A stretch of DNA of 64,000 nt from Orientallactaga sibirica (GCA_036365145.1 JAEOAD010000015.1:5511501-5575500), one strand, 5' to 3'. Positions 39,202-48,305 are shown, counted from the first letter of the stretch. Notes: generated from the sequence alone by a model not told the origin. Numbers and translations are program-made.

Positions 39202-39240
39202 GCGCTATCTTTCTCTCCTTGCAAATAAATAAATTTTAAA
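38735..39240 (+). mobile_element. DIP SINE split by a DIP-L
   Basis: The head is at 38735-38790 (GGACTGGAGAGATGACTC) and the body and tail at 39073-39240 (GATGCCAGATGCACAAAATGG to CTTGCAAATAAATAAAT). The gap is exactly the nested DIP-L. Confidence 0.9.
38791..39063 (+). mobile_element. DIP-L SINE inserted in a DIP
   Basis: TAACATGTG at 38782-38790 and 39064-39072 brackets it. High CpG (AAAGTGACGCAAGGGCGC, AATGCCGCACTTGCCC). A direct duplication of about 19 bp sits near the B box (38845-38875). The tail is pure A, about 26 bases. Looks young. Confidence 0.95.
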
Positions 39241-39469
39241 AAGAAAGCAACATAAATTTCTTAAAACTTGCATATCATTAGTTTGAAAGAAAGGAAAACA
39301 TATTTTGGTCAATTTGTTTTTAGTAATAGATTACTACCTTTCCCCTTTCTTGGAAACTAAAGATACAGAATAGCAATTAAATAAAATCTGCACATGGTAG
39401 TTTTCAACTGAGAAGTCCACTTAAACCACTCTTAGTAATATTGCACTATTATCAGAATGTTCTAAGATT
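39241..39469. other. Unassigned stretch
   Basis: 230 bp of AT-rich sequence with no recognised repeat or frame. Confidence 0.4.
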
Positions 39470-39470
39470 T

Positions 39471-39682
39471 TTTAATTAATTATTTATTTATTTGAGAGAA
39501 ATAAGCAAAGAGAAAGAGAGACAGATAGAGAATAGGTGTGCCAGGGCCTCTAGCCATTGCAAACAAATTCCAGATGCATATGCCACCTTGTGCATCTGGC
39601 TTACGTGGGTTCTGGGGAATTGAACCTAGGTCCTTTGGCTTTGCAGGCAAGCGCCTTAACCGCTAAGCCATTTCTCCACCCC
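39471..39682 (-). mobile_element. DIP SINE, antisense
   Basis: TTATTTATTTATTTGAGAGAA to CATTTCTCCACCCC. Confidence 0.93.
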
Positions 39683-39690
39683 AATATATA

Positions 39691-39828
39691 TCTATTTTTT
39701 TTTGAGGTAGGGTTTCACTCTAGGCTGACCTGGGATTCACTATGTATTCTCAGGGTGGCCTCGAACTCACAGCGATCCTCCTACCTCTGCCTCCCAAGTG
39801 CTGGGATTAAAGGTGTGCACTACTAAAA
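39691..39828 (-). mobile_element. B1 SINE, antisense
   Basis: TTTTTTTTGAGGTAGGG, then TTTCACTCTAGGCTGACC with the usual CCCAGGC deleted, to AAGGTGTGCACTAC. Confidence 0.9.
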
Positions 39829-40489
39829 TCATTTTTATTATGAGGCTATAACCCCATTGACATGAGGTCATAAAGAATTAATCACTCTCAAAAAAAATGA
39901 AGAATTAATCACTCTCCTATCACCTAGCAAAGCAGCCAAGTGGTGTACTCCACCCACTTGTGGCCCGAGAAGTATCCATGTACCCACAATCAGAGATTCT
40001 ACAAGCTGAATGCCTGCAAAGGCATAGAGGCAGTCTTCAGACACTGGCAGGTGCCTCATCCAAGTTCACAGCATAACATGACCCCATCACAGTCTTCTGA
40101 CATTAACAACTGCCCATGCCCACGCTGAGGAGCACCAGGCCCATACAGGCCTGCCAAAGTGTCTTGGCCATTGCAGACACCTCAGAAACTCAAAAGACAC
40201 CGACAAACACTACAGGCCACACCATACACAGAATGGCTGATGCACTCCCCACTTAAAAGTGTCCCATCACAACTGGCAGAACAATCCCACCAACCTCACG
40301 ACCTAGGCTACCAACACACCCACAGAAATCACCCATGCTGATTACAGCTGAAACTACATGAAGATAACACTACTGCATCCACCTGTTACAAGAAACAAAG
40401 TGGCCTGCCATCAACACCCTAGGACTCTTTGCCAGGAAAAGGCTTTTACTATAAAACCTACTATAAAATGAGGTAAGGTAGGGCTGGAG
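39829..40489. other. Unassigned C/A-rich stretch, possibly L1 5' sequence
   Basis: About 650 bp, unusually rich in ACC/CAC on the plus strand, just upstream of clear L1 ORF1-like sequence. A short direct repeat (GAATTAATCACTCTC at 39875 and 39902) is present. Could be an L1 5' UTR; not proven. Confidence 0.3.
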
Positions 40490-40772
40490 AGATGGCTTAG
40501 AGGTTAATAGCTTAGAAGTTAATAGCTTAGAGGTTAAGGTGTCTGCCTGCTAAGCTAAGAACCAGGTTCCAATCTCCAGGTCCCAAGTTCAGCCAGATGC
40601 AAAGTGACGCAAGGGCACAATGCCACACTTGCCCACAGGGGGCGCACACATCTGGATTTCGTTCGCAGCAGCTGAGAGACTGCTGGCGTGCCCATTCTCT
40701 ATCTGTCTCCCTCTCCCTCTCTGTCTGTCTCTCTCTGTGTCTCTCTCCAAAACGAAATAAAATATTAATAAA
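40490..40772 (+). mobile_element. DIP-L SINE with triplicated 15-bp segment
   Basis: The head GAGATGGCTTAGAGGTTAA is followed by two extra copies of the 15-bp unit GCTTAGAGGTTAATA (one with a G-to-A change) before AAGGTGTCTGCC. The rest is standard DIP-L. AGGTAAGGT flanks both ends. Confidence 0.93.
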
Positions 40773-40794
40773 AAAAATTTTTTTAATTAGGTAA

Positions 40795-41285
40795 GGTGAG
40801 GCAACTAATCCACCTCATGTATAAATATCAATGTGGGAACACAAGGAGTATGAAAAAGGAAAGTAAGAATGCTTCCAAAGGCATATAATAAGTCAAGCAA
40901 CAGATCTCAGAGAAATCTAGAAGAATTACCTAAAAAGGAATTTATAATAAAGATATTAACAAAGTTCAATAAGATACAAGAGAATATACACTGAAAGTAG
41001 AAAACCTCAGCAGAGACAGAAATCATGAGAAAGAACCACACAAAAGTTCTATAGCTAAAGAGAGGATAACGGGGCTTGGGCGAAAATATTTTCCCTCACA
41101 AAGGGAGTCTACATTTTGACTTGAAAACAGAGACTATTTGGGGTGAGGAAAAGGACCAACAAGGAATAGGAGGATGAATATGAACAAGGTACAATATTAT
41201 ATATACTTATCACACACACATATATAATATGAAAATATCATCATGAAACCAATTACTTGTATGCCAACTAAAAAAATTAATTAAA
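40795..41285 (+). mobile_element. L1M ORF1 remnant, N-terminal/coiled-coil part
   Basis: A-rich sense sequence with ACAGATCTCAGAGAAATCTAG, AAAGGAATTTATAATAAAG and AACAAAGTTCAATAAGATAC, as expected for old L1 ORF1 upstream of 42150. Frames are broken. Confidence 0.5.
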
Positions 41286-41290
41286 ATACT

Positions 41291-41529
41291 TGGCGCTGGG
41301 CTGAGGTAATGGCTCACCAGTTAAAGACACTACCTTGCTAAGTCTGCCTGACTGAATTAAATTCCCCAGTACCCATATAAAGCCAGATATACGAGGTGGT
41401 GCATGCATCTGGTGATCATTTGCAGTGGCAAGGACTCTGGTGTGCCCATAGTCTGTTTGTCTGTCTCTGTCTCTTTGTCTCGGTCTTCTCTCTCTCCCTC
41501 CCTCCCTCCCTTCCAAATAAATAAAAATA
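41291..41529 (+). mobile_element. DIP SINE, diverged
   Basis: GGGCTGAGGTAATGGCTC, CCCAGTACCCATATAAAGCC, (CCCT)n, CAAATAAATAAAAAT. Confidence 0.88.
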
Positions 41530-41547
41530 TTTCTAATTTTTTTATTT

Positions 41548-41683
41548 TTGTTTTTTAAGCTAGGGTCCCAGGCTGACCTGGAATTCACTCTGTACACTCA
41601 GGCTGGCCTTGAACTCACAATGATCCTCCTACCTCAGCCTCCATAGTGCTGAGATTAAAGGCACACACCACCACACCCAGCAG
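41548..41683 (-). mobile_element. B1 SINE, antisense
   Basis: TTGTTTTTTAAGCTAGGG, with the TCTCACTCTAGCC part deleted, to CCACCACACCCAGC. Confidence 0.88.
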
Positions 41684-41836
41684 AGACAGAATGGATACAC
41701 CACGGCCTCCAGCCATTGCAAATGAACTCCAGATACATGTGCCATGTCCATCTGGCTTTACTTGGGTATGGGGAATAGAACTCAGGTTGTTAACTTTATG
41801 GCAAGCACCTTAACCACTGAGCAAACTCTCCAGCCC
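41684..41836 (-). mobile_element. DIP SINE, antisense, 3'-truncated
   Basis: AGAGACAGAATGGATACACC to CAAACTCTCCAGCCC. The AAAT tail and most of the CT zone are missing. Confidence 0.85.
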
Positions 41837-41866
41837 AATAAATTTTTTTTTAAAAAATTAAGAAGA

Positions 41867-42008
41867 GCCAGGCATGGTGGTTCATGCCTTTAATCCCAGC
41901 ACTCTTGGAGGCAGAGATAGGAACATCACTGTGAGTTCAAGGCCAGCCCAAAACTACAGAGTGAGAGCCAGGTCAGCTTGGGCTAGTGTGAAACCCCACC
42001 TGAAGAAG
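41867..42008 (+). mobile_element. B1 SINE
   Basis: GCCAGGCATGGTGGTTCATGCC to AACCCCACCTGAAG. Confidence 0.92.
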
Positions 42009-42067
42009 ACAAAAAGAAAAAGGAAAAATTAAAAGGAAAACTTGGAGCTAAAAAACTCAAAAAGAAG

Positions 42068-42150
42068 TTGACAGGGTTGAGATGTTGCTGGGTGGTACAG
42101 CATGTATGAAGCCATGGGTCTAATCTCTAGAACAACAAAAAAATTTTAAG
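42068..42150 (+). mobile_element. ID-like SINE
   Basis: GGGTTGAGATGTTGCTGGGTGG, ATGAAGCCATGGGTCTAATC, TCTAGAACAACAAAAAAA: ID head plus A-tail. Confidence 0.6.
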
Positions 42151-42290
42151 TGTATGTGTGTGTTTGTGGTGTGTGCACTCCAACAACAGACCAGACAAAC
42201 CAAAAGAAAGAATTTCTCAGCTTAAAATGCAGGTCTTTAAGAATAACTCAGTGAGCTTCAGATTTTTAATAAGAGGAAAAAAAAAAAAAC
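42151..42290 (+). mobile_element. L1M ORF1 remnant
   Basis: GAAAGAATTTCTCAGCTTAAAA, GCAGGTCTTTAAGAATAACTC match the ORF1 region where the coiled coil ends. It resumes at 42610. Confidence 0.6.
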
Positions 42291-42297
42291 CAATACC

Positions 42298-42605
42298 TTG
42301 GAGTGGTGGTACACGCCTTTAATTCTAGTACTTGGAAGGCAGAACTTCGTAGAAGGATCACCATAAGTTCGAAGCTACACAAAGACTACTTTATTTTTGT
42401 TTTTTTTTTTTTGAACTAGGATCTCACTCTAGCCCAGGCTGACCTGGAATTCACTATGTAGTCTCAGGGTGGTCTTGAACTCATAGCGATTCTCCTACCT
42501 CTGCCTCTAAAGTACTGGGATTAAAGGTGTGTGCCACCACGCCCAGCCTTCCTGTCACTAGCAGTGAAGTCCAGGTCAGCCTGGGCTTGGACAAGATCCT
42601 ACCTC
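42298..42605 (+). mobile_element. B1 SINE split by an antisense B1
   Basis: The 5' part is at 42298-42391 (GGAGTGGTGGTACACGCC) and the 3' part at 42548-42605 (AGTCCAGGTCAGCCTGGGC to CCTACCTCAAAAAAA). The interruption is the reverse B1 at 42392-42547. Confidence 0.85.
42392..42547 (-). mobile_element. B1 SINE, antisense, in a B1
   Basis: TTTGTTTTTTTTTTTTGAACTAGG to CCACCACGCCCAGCC. It creates a B1 inverted pair in one locus. Confidence 0.9.
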
Positions 42606-42609
42606 AAAA

Positions 42610-42880
42610 AAATAGAATATAGAATAGAATATACCCTATGAAACACTATTATGCAGACAAATATTGGCATTGTGGTTATTCCAGGAGGGAAAGGGAAAAG
42701 ACACATAAAACCTATTTAATGAAATAGTGGCACAAATGTTCCTAATTATGAGGAAGATATAGGCATCCAGATCCAGAAAGCTCATTTCAACTGGATCTGA
42801 CCAAAAAAGATCCTCTTTGAAAGACCTCACTTATTATGGTCAAGCTATTAAAAGTCCAAGACAGAGAAATTTTTTTTAAA
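42610..42880 (+). mobile_element. L1M ORF1 remnant (RRM region)
   Basis: GTGGTTATTCCAGGAGGGAAAG, ACCTATTTAATGAAATAGTGG, GATATAGGCATCCAGATCC, AAAAAAGATCCTCTTTGAAAG align in order with L1 ORF1. Confidence 0.75.
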
Positions 42881-42882
42881 GA

Positions 42883-43090
42883 TTTTATTTTTATTTATTT
42901 ATTTATTTATTAGAGACAGAGAAAGGGGGGAGAGAGAGAATGGACATTCCAGGGCCTCTAGCCACTGCAAACGAACTCCAGGCACATGCGCCACCTTGTG
43001 CGTCTGGCTTACATGGGACCCGGAGAATTGAACCAGGGTCCTTAGGCTTTGCAGGCATGTGCCTTAACTGCTAAGCCATCTCTCCCGCCC
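42883..43090 (-). mobile_element. DIP SINE, antisense
   Basis: TTTTATTTATTTATTTATTAG to CATCTCTCCCGCCC. It lies between two parts of L1 ORF1. Confidence 0.93.
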
Positions 43091-43107
43091 CCACCCCCCC
43101 TTTTTTT

Positions 43108-43423
43108 AAGAAAAGACAGAGAATATTTAAAAGCATGAAAAGTGTTCAAATACAAAGAAAACTACAGATTTTTTTCAACAGAAACTCTAAGCCAGAGGGA
43201 AAAATGGGACAGAACAGGCAAAGGCTTGAAAGAAAAAAAAATGCTAAGAATACTATACCCAGAAAAACTACCCTTCAGCAGTACTTTCCAGAATAAGCAA
43301 AAATGGAGAGGCTTCATCACCACTATTCTGGCTTTCCAATAAGTGTCAATCGAGACAGGCCTAAATTCAAGAACAAAAAGGACTACAACTAGCATCATGA
43401 AAATACAAAAAAAGTATATAATC
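43108..43423 (+). mobile_element. L1M ORF1 remnant (C-terminal)
   Basis: TTTTTCAACAGAAACTCTAAGCC, AATACTATACCCAGAAAAACT, GGCTTCATCACCACTATTCTGG, TAGCATCATGAAAATAC mark the ORF1 C-terminus and the following spacer. The 66-codon and 87-codon frames here are remnants. Confidence 0.78.
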
Positions 43424-43565
43424 ACAGGGCACTGTATTGCACACCTTTAATTCCAGCACTTGGGAGGCAGAGATAGGAGGATCACTGTGAGTTTGAGGCC
43501 AGCCTGGAACTACAGAGTGAATTCCAGGTCAGCCTGGGCTAAAGTGAGACACTACCTGGAAAAAA
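43424..43565 (+). mobile_element. B1 SINE in L1
   Basis: AGGGCACTGTATTGCACACC to ACACTACCTGGAAAAAA. It and the next B1 lie between copies of AAAAAAGTATATAA. Confidence 0.9.
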
Positions 43566-43586
43566 AGAAGGAAAAAGAAAGTGTAA

Positions 43587-43737
43587 GCAGGGCATGGTGG
43601 CGCACACCTTTAATCCCAGCACTTCAGAGGCAGAGGTAAGAGGATCGCTGAGAGTTCGAGGCCACCCTGAGACTACATAGTTAATTCCAGGTCAGCCTGG
43701 ACCACAGTGAAACCCTACCTCGAAAAAACAAAAACAA
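43587..43737 (+). mobile_element. B1 SINE in L1
   Basis: GCAGGGCATGGTGGCGCACACC to CCTACCTCGAAAAAAC, then the duplicate AAAAAAGTATATAA. Confidence 0.92.
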
Positions 43738-43858
43738 AAAAAAGTATATAACCCACTAATAGGGCAAATACAGAAAAAAAAGAGAAAATAATCAAACTAT
43801 TATGACTACAGAAACCAAGCAAGTGACAAAGGATATACAAAACAATTAAAAAAAAATC
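43738..43858 (+). mobile_element. L1M spacer between ORF1 and ORF2
   Basis: ACCCACTAATAGGGCAAATAC, ACTATTATGACTACAGAAACC, AAGGATATACAAAACAATTAA match the inter-ORF region. Confidence 0.72.
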
Positions 43859-43861
43859 ACA

Positions 43862-44009
43862 GGCTGGAGATGGCTTAACAGTTAAGGCACTTGTCTGCAA
43901 AGCCTAAGGACCCATGTTCAACTCTCCAGATCCCACATTAGCCAGATGCATAAAGGTAAGGCAAGTGCGTATGGAGTTGGATTGCAGTGGCTGAGGCCCT
44001 GGTGCACCA

Positions 44010-44055
<46 letters not shown>

Positions 44056-44097
44056 CACGCACACGTGTGCCTCTCTCTAAAATAAAAATAAAAAATT
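43862..44097 (+). mobile_element. DIP SINE with (GT)n
   Basis: GGCTGGAGATGGCTTAACAG, intermediate-form AGATGCATAAAGGTAAGGC. The CT zone is replaced by about 20 GT units (44013-44052). Confidence 0.9.
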
Positions 44098-44202
44098 ACA
44101 GGAGCAATCCCTTTACCTATCAATAATAACATTGAATACAAACAGCTTAAACTAACTAAATTATTTATACTGACTAAATACATAAAAAATACTCAATCAC
44201 AA
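44098..44202 (+). mobile_element. L1M ORF2 start
   Basis: GGAGCAATCCCTTTACCTATC then AATAATAACATTGAATACAAAC and AGCTTAAACTAACTAAATTA correspond to the first codons of ORF2 (endonuclease N-terminus). Confidence 0.72.
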
Positions 44203-44410
44203 GCTAGAGAGGTTGCTTAGCAGTTAGGGCACACTTGCCAGCAATAGGACCCAGGTTCAAATCCCCAGATCCCATGTAAAGCCAGATGCACAAGCTGGCA
44301 CATGCATCTGGAGTTTGTTTGCAGTGGCTGGAGGCCCTGATGTGCCCATTCTCTCTACCTACCTCTTTTCTTTTTCCTCTCTCTCTCTCAAATAAATAAA
44401 ATATTTTTAA
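44203..44410 (+). mobile_element. DIP SINE
   Basis: AGCTAGAGAGGTTGCTTAGC to CAAATAAATAAAATA. AAATACTCAAT before and after. Confidence 0.92.
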
Positions 44411-44790
44411 AAATACTCAATGACATGCTATCTACAAAAAACTTCACTTGTCAAGACTCATCATAGATTTAAAATGAATGAGGAGAAACAATCTATGCAA
44501 ACAGAAATAAGATATGAGAAGGAATAAAGTTCTATCAATTAAAATAGACTTAAGTTAAAATGATAGAAGTTGAAGAAGGACTCCCTACAATGATAAATCA
44601 ACTCAACAATATAAAACCATTATAAGTACATATACATCCAATGTTTGAACTCCATTTATGTATCACGAGTATTATTAGACATAAAAGGATACACTAACAT
44701 ACTGTAATAGTTGAAGATTTGAACACTCTACTTTCATCAATGGACAGATCATCCATGGACAGATCAACCAGATTTCCCCCTACCCCCCCC
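44411..44790 (+). mobile_element. L1M ORF2 remnant (endonuclease)
   Basis: CTACAAAAAACTTCACTTGTC, TCTATGCAAACAGAAATAAG, AATAGACTTAAGTTAAAATG, ACTTTCATCAATGGACAGATC. A small duplication, ATGGACAGATCA twice at 44741-44765, is internal. Confidence 0.75.
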
Positions 44791-44799
44791 CAAAAGTCA

Positions 44800-44955
44800 A
44801 GTTAGGTGTGGTGGTGGCATACACCTTTAACCCCAGCACTTGGAAAGCAGAAGTAGGAGGATCACTGAGTTTGAGGCCACCCTGAGTCTACAAAGTGAAT
44901 TCCAGGTCAGTCTCTGAGCTAGAGTGAAATCCTATCTTGAAAAAAAACAAATCCA
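44800..44955 (+). mobile_element. B1 SINE in L1
   Basis: AGTTAGGTGTGGTGGTGGC to CCTATCTTGAAAAAAAAC. Confidence 0.9.
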
Positions 44956-44961
44956 AACCAG

Positions 44962-45176
44962 GGGCTATGATGAGGGCTCAGTGGTTAAAGACCCTTGTAT
45001 GCAAAGCCTACAAGCCCAGGTTCAATTCCCAAGCCATCCACATAAGCCAAATGCAAAAAATGGCACATACATCTGAAGGATGTTTGCAGTATCAACAACC
45101 TTGGCATGCCTATATACACACATGCACAAATGCAGCAGGCATGCACACACAAGCAAATAAATTTTCAATAAAGAAA
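44962..45176 (+). mobile_element. DIP-like SINE, diverged
   Basis: GGGGCTATGATGAGGGCTCAG, CAGGTTCAATTCCCAAGCC, AGCAAATAAATTTTC. A long CA-rich middle makes it unlike other copies. Confidence 0.75.
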
Positions 45177-45177
45177 C

Positions 45178-45305
45178 ATTGAAATTAAATGATACTATAC
45201 ACCAAATGGATGCAATAGACATTTACAGAAAATTTTGTCCAAAGAATGTACAAAATATACATTCTTCTCATCAGCACATGGAACATCTCCAGGACAGAGC
45301 CACGG
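45178..45305 (+). mobile_element. L1M ORF2 remnant (endonuclease end)
   Basis: GATACTATACACCAAATGGATG, AATATACATTCTTCTCATCAGC, ACATGGAACATCTCCAGGAC: the same ORF2 segment as at 18185. Confidence 0.75.
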
Positions 45306-45340
45306 AGGGCATTCATGCCTGGTACTGAAAACCTAGTCAA
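45306..45340 (+). mobile_element. L1 3' UTR scrap
   Basis: GGGCATTCATGCCTGGTACTG resembles 4420-4441. ORF2 jumps here to 3' UTR, implying a large internal deletion or a second L1. Confidence 0.45.
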
Positions 45341-45582
45341 GGGAGGAAAGGAGGGAGGGAGGGAAGGAAGGAGGAAAGGAAGGAGGGAGGGAGGAAAGAA
45401 AGGAAGAAGGGAAGGAGGAAGAGAAGAAGGGAGGGAGGGAGAAGAGGAAAAAAGAAGGGAGGGAGGGAGAAGAGGAAAAAAGAAGGGAGGGAGGGAGGAA
45501 AGAAAAGAAGAGAGGGAGAAAGGGAGGGAGGGAGGAAGGGAGGGAACGATGGAAGAAGGAAGGCACAGAGGAAGGGAAAGAA
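45341..45582. repeat. Purine tract (GGGA/GGAA/GAAAAA)n
   Basis: About 240 bp of purine on the plus strand with a duplicated block (GGAGAAGAGGAAAAAAGAAG at about 45438 and 45466). Open frames on both strands (up to 182 codons on minus) are low-complexity artefacts. Confidence 0.94.
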
Positions 45583-45785
45583 GTCTAGGAAATAGCTCAT
45601 TAGGTAAAGTGCTTGTCTCACGAGCATGGGGACCAGAGTTCATTCCATAGAATCCATGTAAATGCTGAGTGTGGTGGCACAAACCTATAATCCCAGCACT
45701 GTGGAGGTAGAGATGGGAATCCCTGGAACTCACTGGCTAGCTATCTGGTGAGTCCCAGGCCAACAAGAGACCCTGCCTCAAAAAG
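45583..45785 (+). mobile_element. B4 SINE
   Basis: Clear ID-like head (AAATAGCTCATTAGGTAAAG, CTTGTCTCACGAGCATGGGG) fused to a B1-like body (GTGTGGTGGCACAAACC, AGAGACCCTGCCTCAAAAAG). Confidence 0.8.
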
Positions 45786-45794
45786 AAGTGAATG

Positions 45795-45955
45795 GCCAAG
45801 CATGGTGGCACATGCCTTTAATCCTAGCACTTGGGAGGCAGAGGTAGGAGGATCATGATGAGTTTGAGGCCAGTATGGAACTACAGAGTTCCAGGTCAGC
45901 CTGGGCAAAAGTAAGACCCTACTTTGAACAACAACAAAAAAAAAAAAAAACGGTG
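45795..45955 (+). mobile_element. B1 SINE
   Basis: GCCAAGCATGGTGGCACATGCC to CCTACTTTGAACAACAAC. Confidence 0.92.
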
Positions 45956-45961
45956 GATGGA

Positions 45962-46153
45962 GGGGCTAGAGAGATGGCTCAGCAGCTAAAGGTGCTTACT
46001 TGCAAAGTCTGCCAGACCAGATTCGATTCCCTCGTACCCATGTAAAGCAAGATGTACAAAGTGGTATGTGTGCCTGGAATTTGTTTACAATGGCAGGAGG
46101 CCCTAAAGTGCCCATTCATTCACATTTCTCTCCCTCACTCCCTCTAGCAAATA
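45962..46153 (+). mobile_element. DIP SINE
   Basis: GGGGCTAGAGAGATGGCTC to CCCTCTAGCAAATAAAG. Confidence 0.92.
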
Positions 46154-46284
46154 AAGCTGGGCCACGGCAGTATGTGTCTTTAATCCCAGCACTCGGGGAG
46201 GACTGAGATGAGTTCAAGACCAGCCTGAGATTATGGAGTGAGCGCCAGGTCAGCCTGGACTAGAGCAAAGACCCTACCTCGGGA
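46154..46284 (+). mobile_element. B1 SINE
   Basis: GCTGGGCCACGGCAGTATGTG to CCCTACCTCGGGAAAT. Confidence 0.88.
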
Positions 46285-46355
46285 AATATGCACACACATC
46301 CACCTGTACATATGTGTGTGCCTACACACATACATACATGTACATATACCACATA
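46285..46355. repeat. Degenerate (CA)/(TACA) tract
   Basis: CACACACATCC to TACATACATGTACATATACC, the likely remnant of an expanded B1 tail. Confidence 0.75.
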
Positions 46356-46645
46356 TATGCAAAAAAATAACAAATGCTGATAAGAATGTAGAGAAAAAAG
46401 AGCCCATGCACACTGTTGGTGGGGATGAAAACTAGAATAGCCATTGTGGAAAATAACATGGAGATTCTTCAATAAACTGAAAACTACCATAAAATCCAGC
46501 AATCCCACTACTAAGAATATATGCCAAGGAAATGAAATCAGTATTTCAAAAAGATAGTGCATTCCATTGAAGGGTGAATGAATTTTAAAAAATGGTATTT
46601 ATTTACAATAAAATATTAATTGACCACAATAAAAAAAATGAAATC
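46356..46645 (+). mobile_element. L1M 3' region, part 1
   Basis: TGCTGATAAGAATGTAGAGAAA, CCCATGCACACTGTTGG, ACATGGAGATTCTTCAATAAAC, GCAATCCCACTACTAAGAATA. Interrupted at AAATCCTG. Confidence 0.82.
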
Positions 46646-46825
46646 CTGCCATGCATAGTGGCACATGCCTTTAATCCCAGCATTCAGGAGGTAAAGGTAG
46701 GAGGATTGTTGTGAATTCGAGGCCACCCTGAGACTACTTAGTTAATTCCAGGTCAGCCTGGGCTAGAGCAATACCCTACCTTGAAAAACCAAAAAAAAAA
46801 AAAAGAAAAAAAAGAAAAAAAGAAA
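46646..46825 (+). mobile_element. B1 SINE in L1
   Basis: CCATGCATAGTGGCACATGCC to CCTTGAAAAACC. AAATCCTG flanks it on both sides, fixing its insertion into the L1 3' end. Confidence 0.92.
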
Positions 46826-47275
46826 TCCTGTCATTTGCAACAACATGAATTGAATAGAACATTCAATGAAATGAGCTAGGCACAGAAAAACAAATACACG
46901 TTCTCATTCATATGTGGATGCTCAAAAATGGAGAAGAGTAGTCACAAGAGGTTATGATTAATGAGGGTGGTCAATGAGAGATTAGATAATGGGAACCAAA
47001 ATGCACTGTTAGGCTGAAGGAAGAAATTCTAGTGTTCTCACCAAAATTTATTATATATTTTTCAAAGAAGTAGAAGAGAAAAGTTCAAAAATTCCCAGTT
47101 CAGCACAAAGAAATGATAAATGTTTAAATACATGGAAATGCTAATTGCCCTGATTTTATTTCCTTGGCATATATACCTAGTAGTAACATTGCTGGATGAT
47201 ACATACATGCATGAATTATCACACTGAACTCGATAAATATGTACAACTATGTGTCTATTATAAATATTTTTGAGA
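46826..47275 (+). mobile_element. L1M 3' region, part 2
   Basis: CATTTGCAACAACATGAATTG, CGTTCTCATTCATATGTGG, TGATAAATGTTTAAATACATGG, GATAAATATGTACAACTATG. Confidence 0.82.
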
Positions 47276-47641
47276 AATTTAATGTATAAGCAATCTCCAT
47301 ATCACTTTGATTGGATAATAATCAACACACCCTTATAAAGGATCTATTTTAAATATTCATAAACACAGTTTTTTCTCTTTGTGCTTTCCCCTCAAGAAAT
47401 GCCTCACTCAATCCTTCCCTTCCATACTAGCTCTGAAAAAAATTCTTCAAAGGTGCTATCCACCCAAGTCCAAAAGTAAGTGGATTCTGGACTTTGCCAT
47501 CTATAAGGAAGTGCTGAACAAAATAAAGGAACAAAACAAAATTATTTGCAAACTGAGTGAGAGTGACTGGTCTGTTCTGTTTAATCTGCATGCAGGTGAG
47601 GCAATAGAAAGCAGATATGTGGTAACAAAAACAAGATTAAA
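47276..47641. other. Unassigned stretch with a 93-codon open frame
   Basis: A plus frame without a canonical ATG start covers 47379-47660. Its composition is protein-like (for example ILDFAIYKEVLNKIKEQNK) and not repetitive. Its last codons lie in the following ID SINE, and it follows L1 3' UTR, so it is probably old repeat or chance. No product recognised. Confidence 0.35.
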
Positions 47642-47725
47642 GGGCTGGGAGTATGTATAGCTCAGCAAATGCTGCCAAACAAGAGGTTCTAGGCTCAATC
47701 CCTAGGACAACAAAAATAAAGAAGT
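47642..47725 (+). mobile_element. ID-like SINE
   Basis: GGCTGGGAGTATGTATAGCTC, GAGGTTCTAGGCTCAATCCC, TAGGACAACAAAAATAAAG. Confidence 0.65.
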
Positions 47726-47747
47726 AAATCAAAACCTAGATTATGAA

Positions 47748-48036
47748 TGGGCATGGTAGCCGGGCGTGGTGGTGCACACCTTTAATCCCAGCACTCGAGA
47801 GGCAGAGGTAGGAGGATCTCTGTGAATTCCAGGTCAGCCTGGACCAGAGTAAGACCCTATGTCACAAAACCAAAAAAAAAAAAAAAAGAATGGGCACGGT
47901 GACGCATGCCTTTGATCCCAACACTCCGCAGGCAGAGGTAGGAGGATCACTGTGGGTTCGAGGCCACCCTGAAACTACATAGTGAATTCCAAATCAGTCT
48001 GGGCTACAGTGAGACCCTACCTCAAAAAATCAAAAA
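47748..48036 (+). mobile_element. B1 SINE split by another B1
   Basis: The first 10 bp (TGGGCATGGT) lie at 47748-47757 and the rest at 47888-48036 (GGGCACGGTGACGCATGCC to CCTACCTCAAAAAATC). Confidence 0.9.
47758..47887 (+). mobile_element. B1 SINE, internally deleted, in a B1
   Basis: AGCCGGGCGTGGTGGTGCAC to GACCCTATGTCAC. It lacks the GTTCGAGGCCACCCTGAG block. GAATGGGCATGGT before and GAATGGGCACGGT after. Confidence 0.92.
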
Positions 48037-48039
48037 CAA

Positions 48040-48097
48040 AAATAAAATAAAATAAAATAAAATAAAATAAAATAAAATAAAATAAAATAAAATAAAA
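48040..48097. repeat. (AATAA)n tail repeat
   Basis: About eleven AATAA units at the end of the split B1. Confidence 0.95.
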
Positions 48098-48305
48098 GTC
48101 TATATTTTACCACTACCTAAAACATCTGAGTTTAGTTTATATCATTATGCTAAATATGGCTGATTTTTCTCAGAAAATTACTATATGTAAGTTTTCACAA
48201 AATAATCATTAATAAAATACTAAAGAGAATGACAAAAAAAAACAATCACACACACATTCACCCTCCTAAAGTTTTCATAGAAATAAAAACATAAAAAGTT
48301 AATTG
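48098..48305. other. Unassigned stretch
   Basis: 200 bp, AT-rich, nothing recognised. Confidence 0.4.

Noticed and set aside
40482..41050. Possible gene start from protein-like A-rich frames
   Set aside because: Downstream blocks align in order with L1 ORF1, and frames are short and broken.
45185..45733. 182-codon minus-strand frame and a 134-codon plus-strand frame
   Set aside because: Both run through the GGGA/GGAA purine tract, starting or ending in L1 and B4 SINE sequence.
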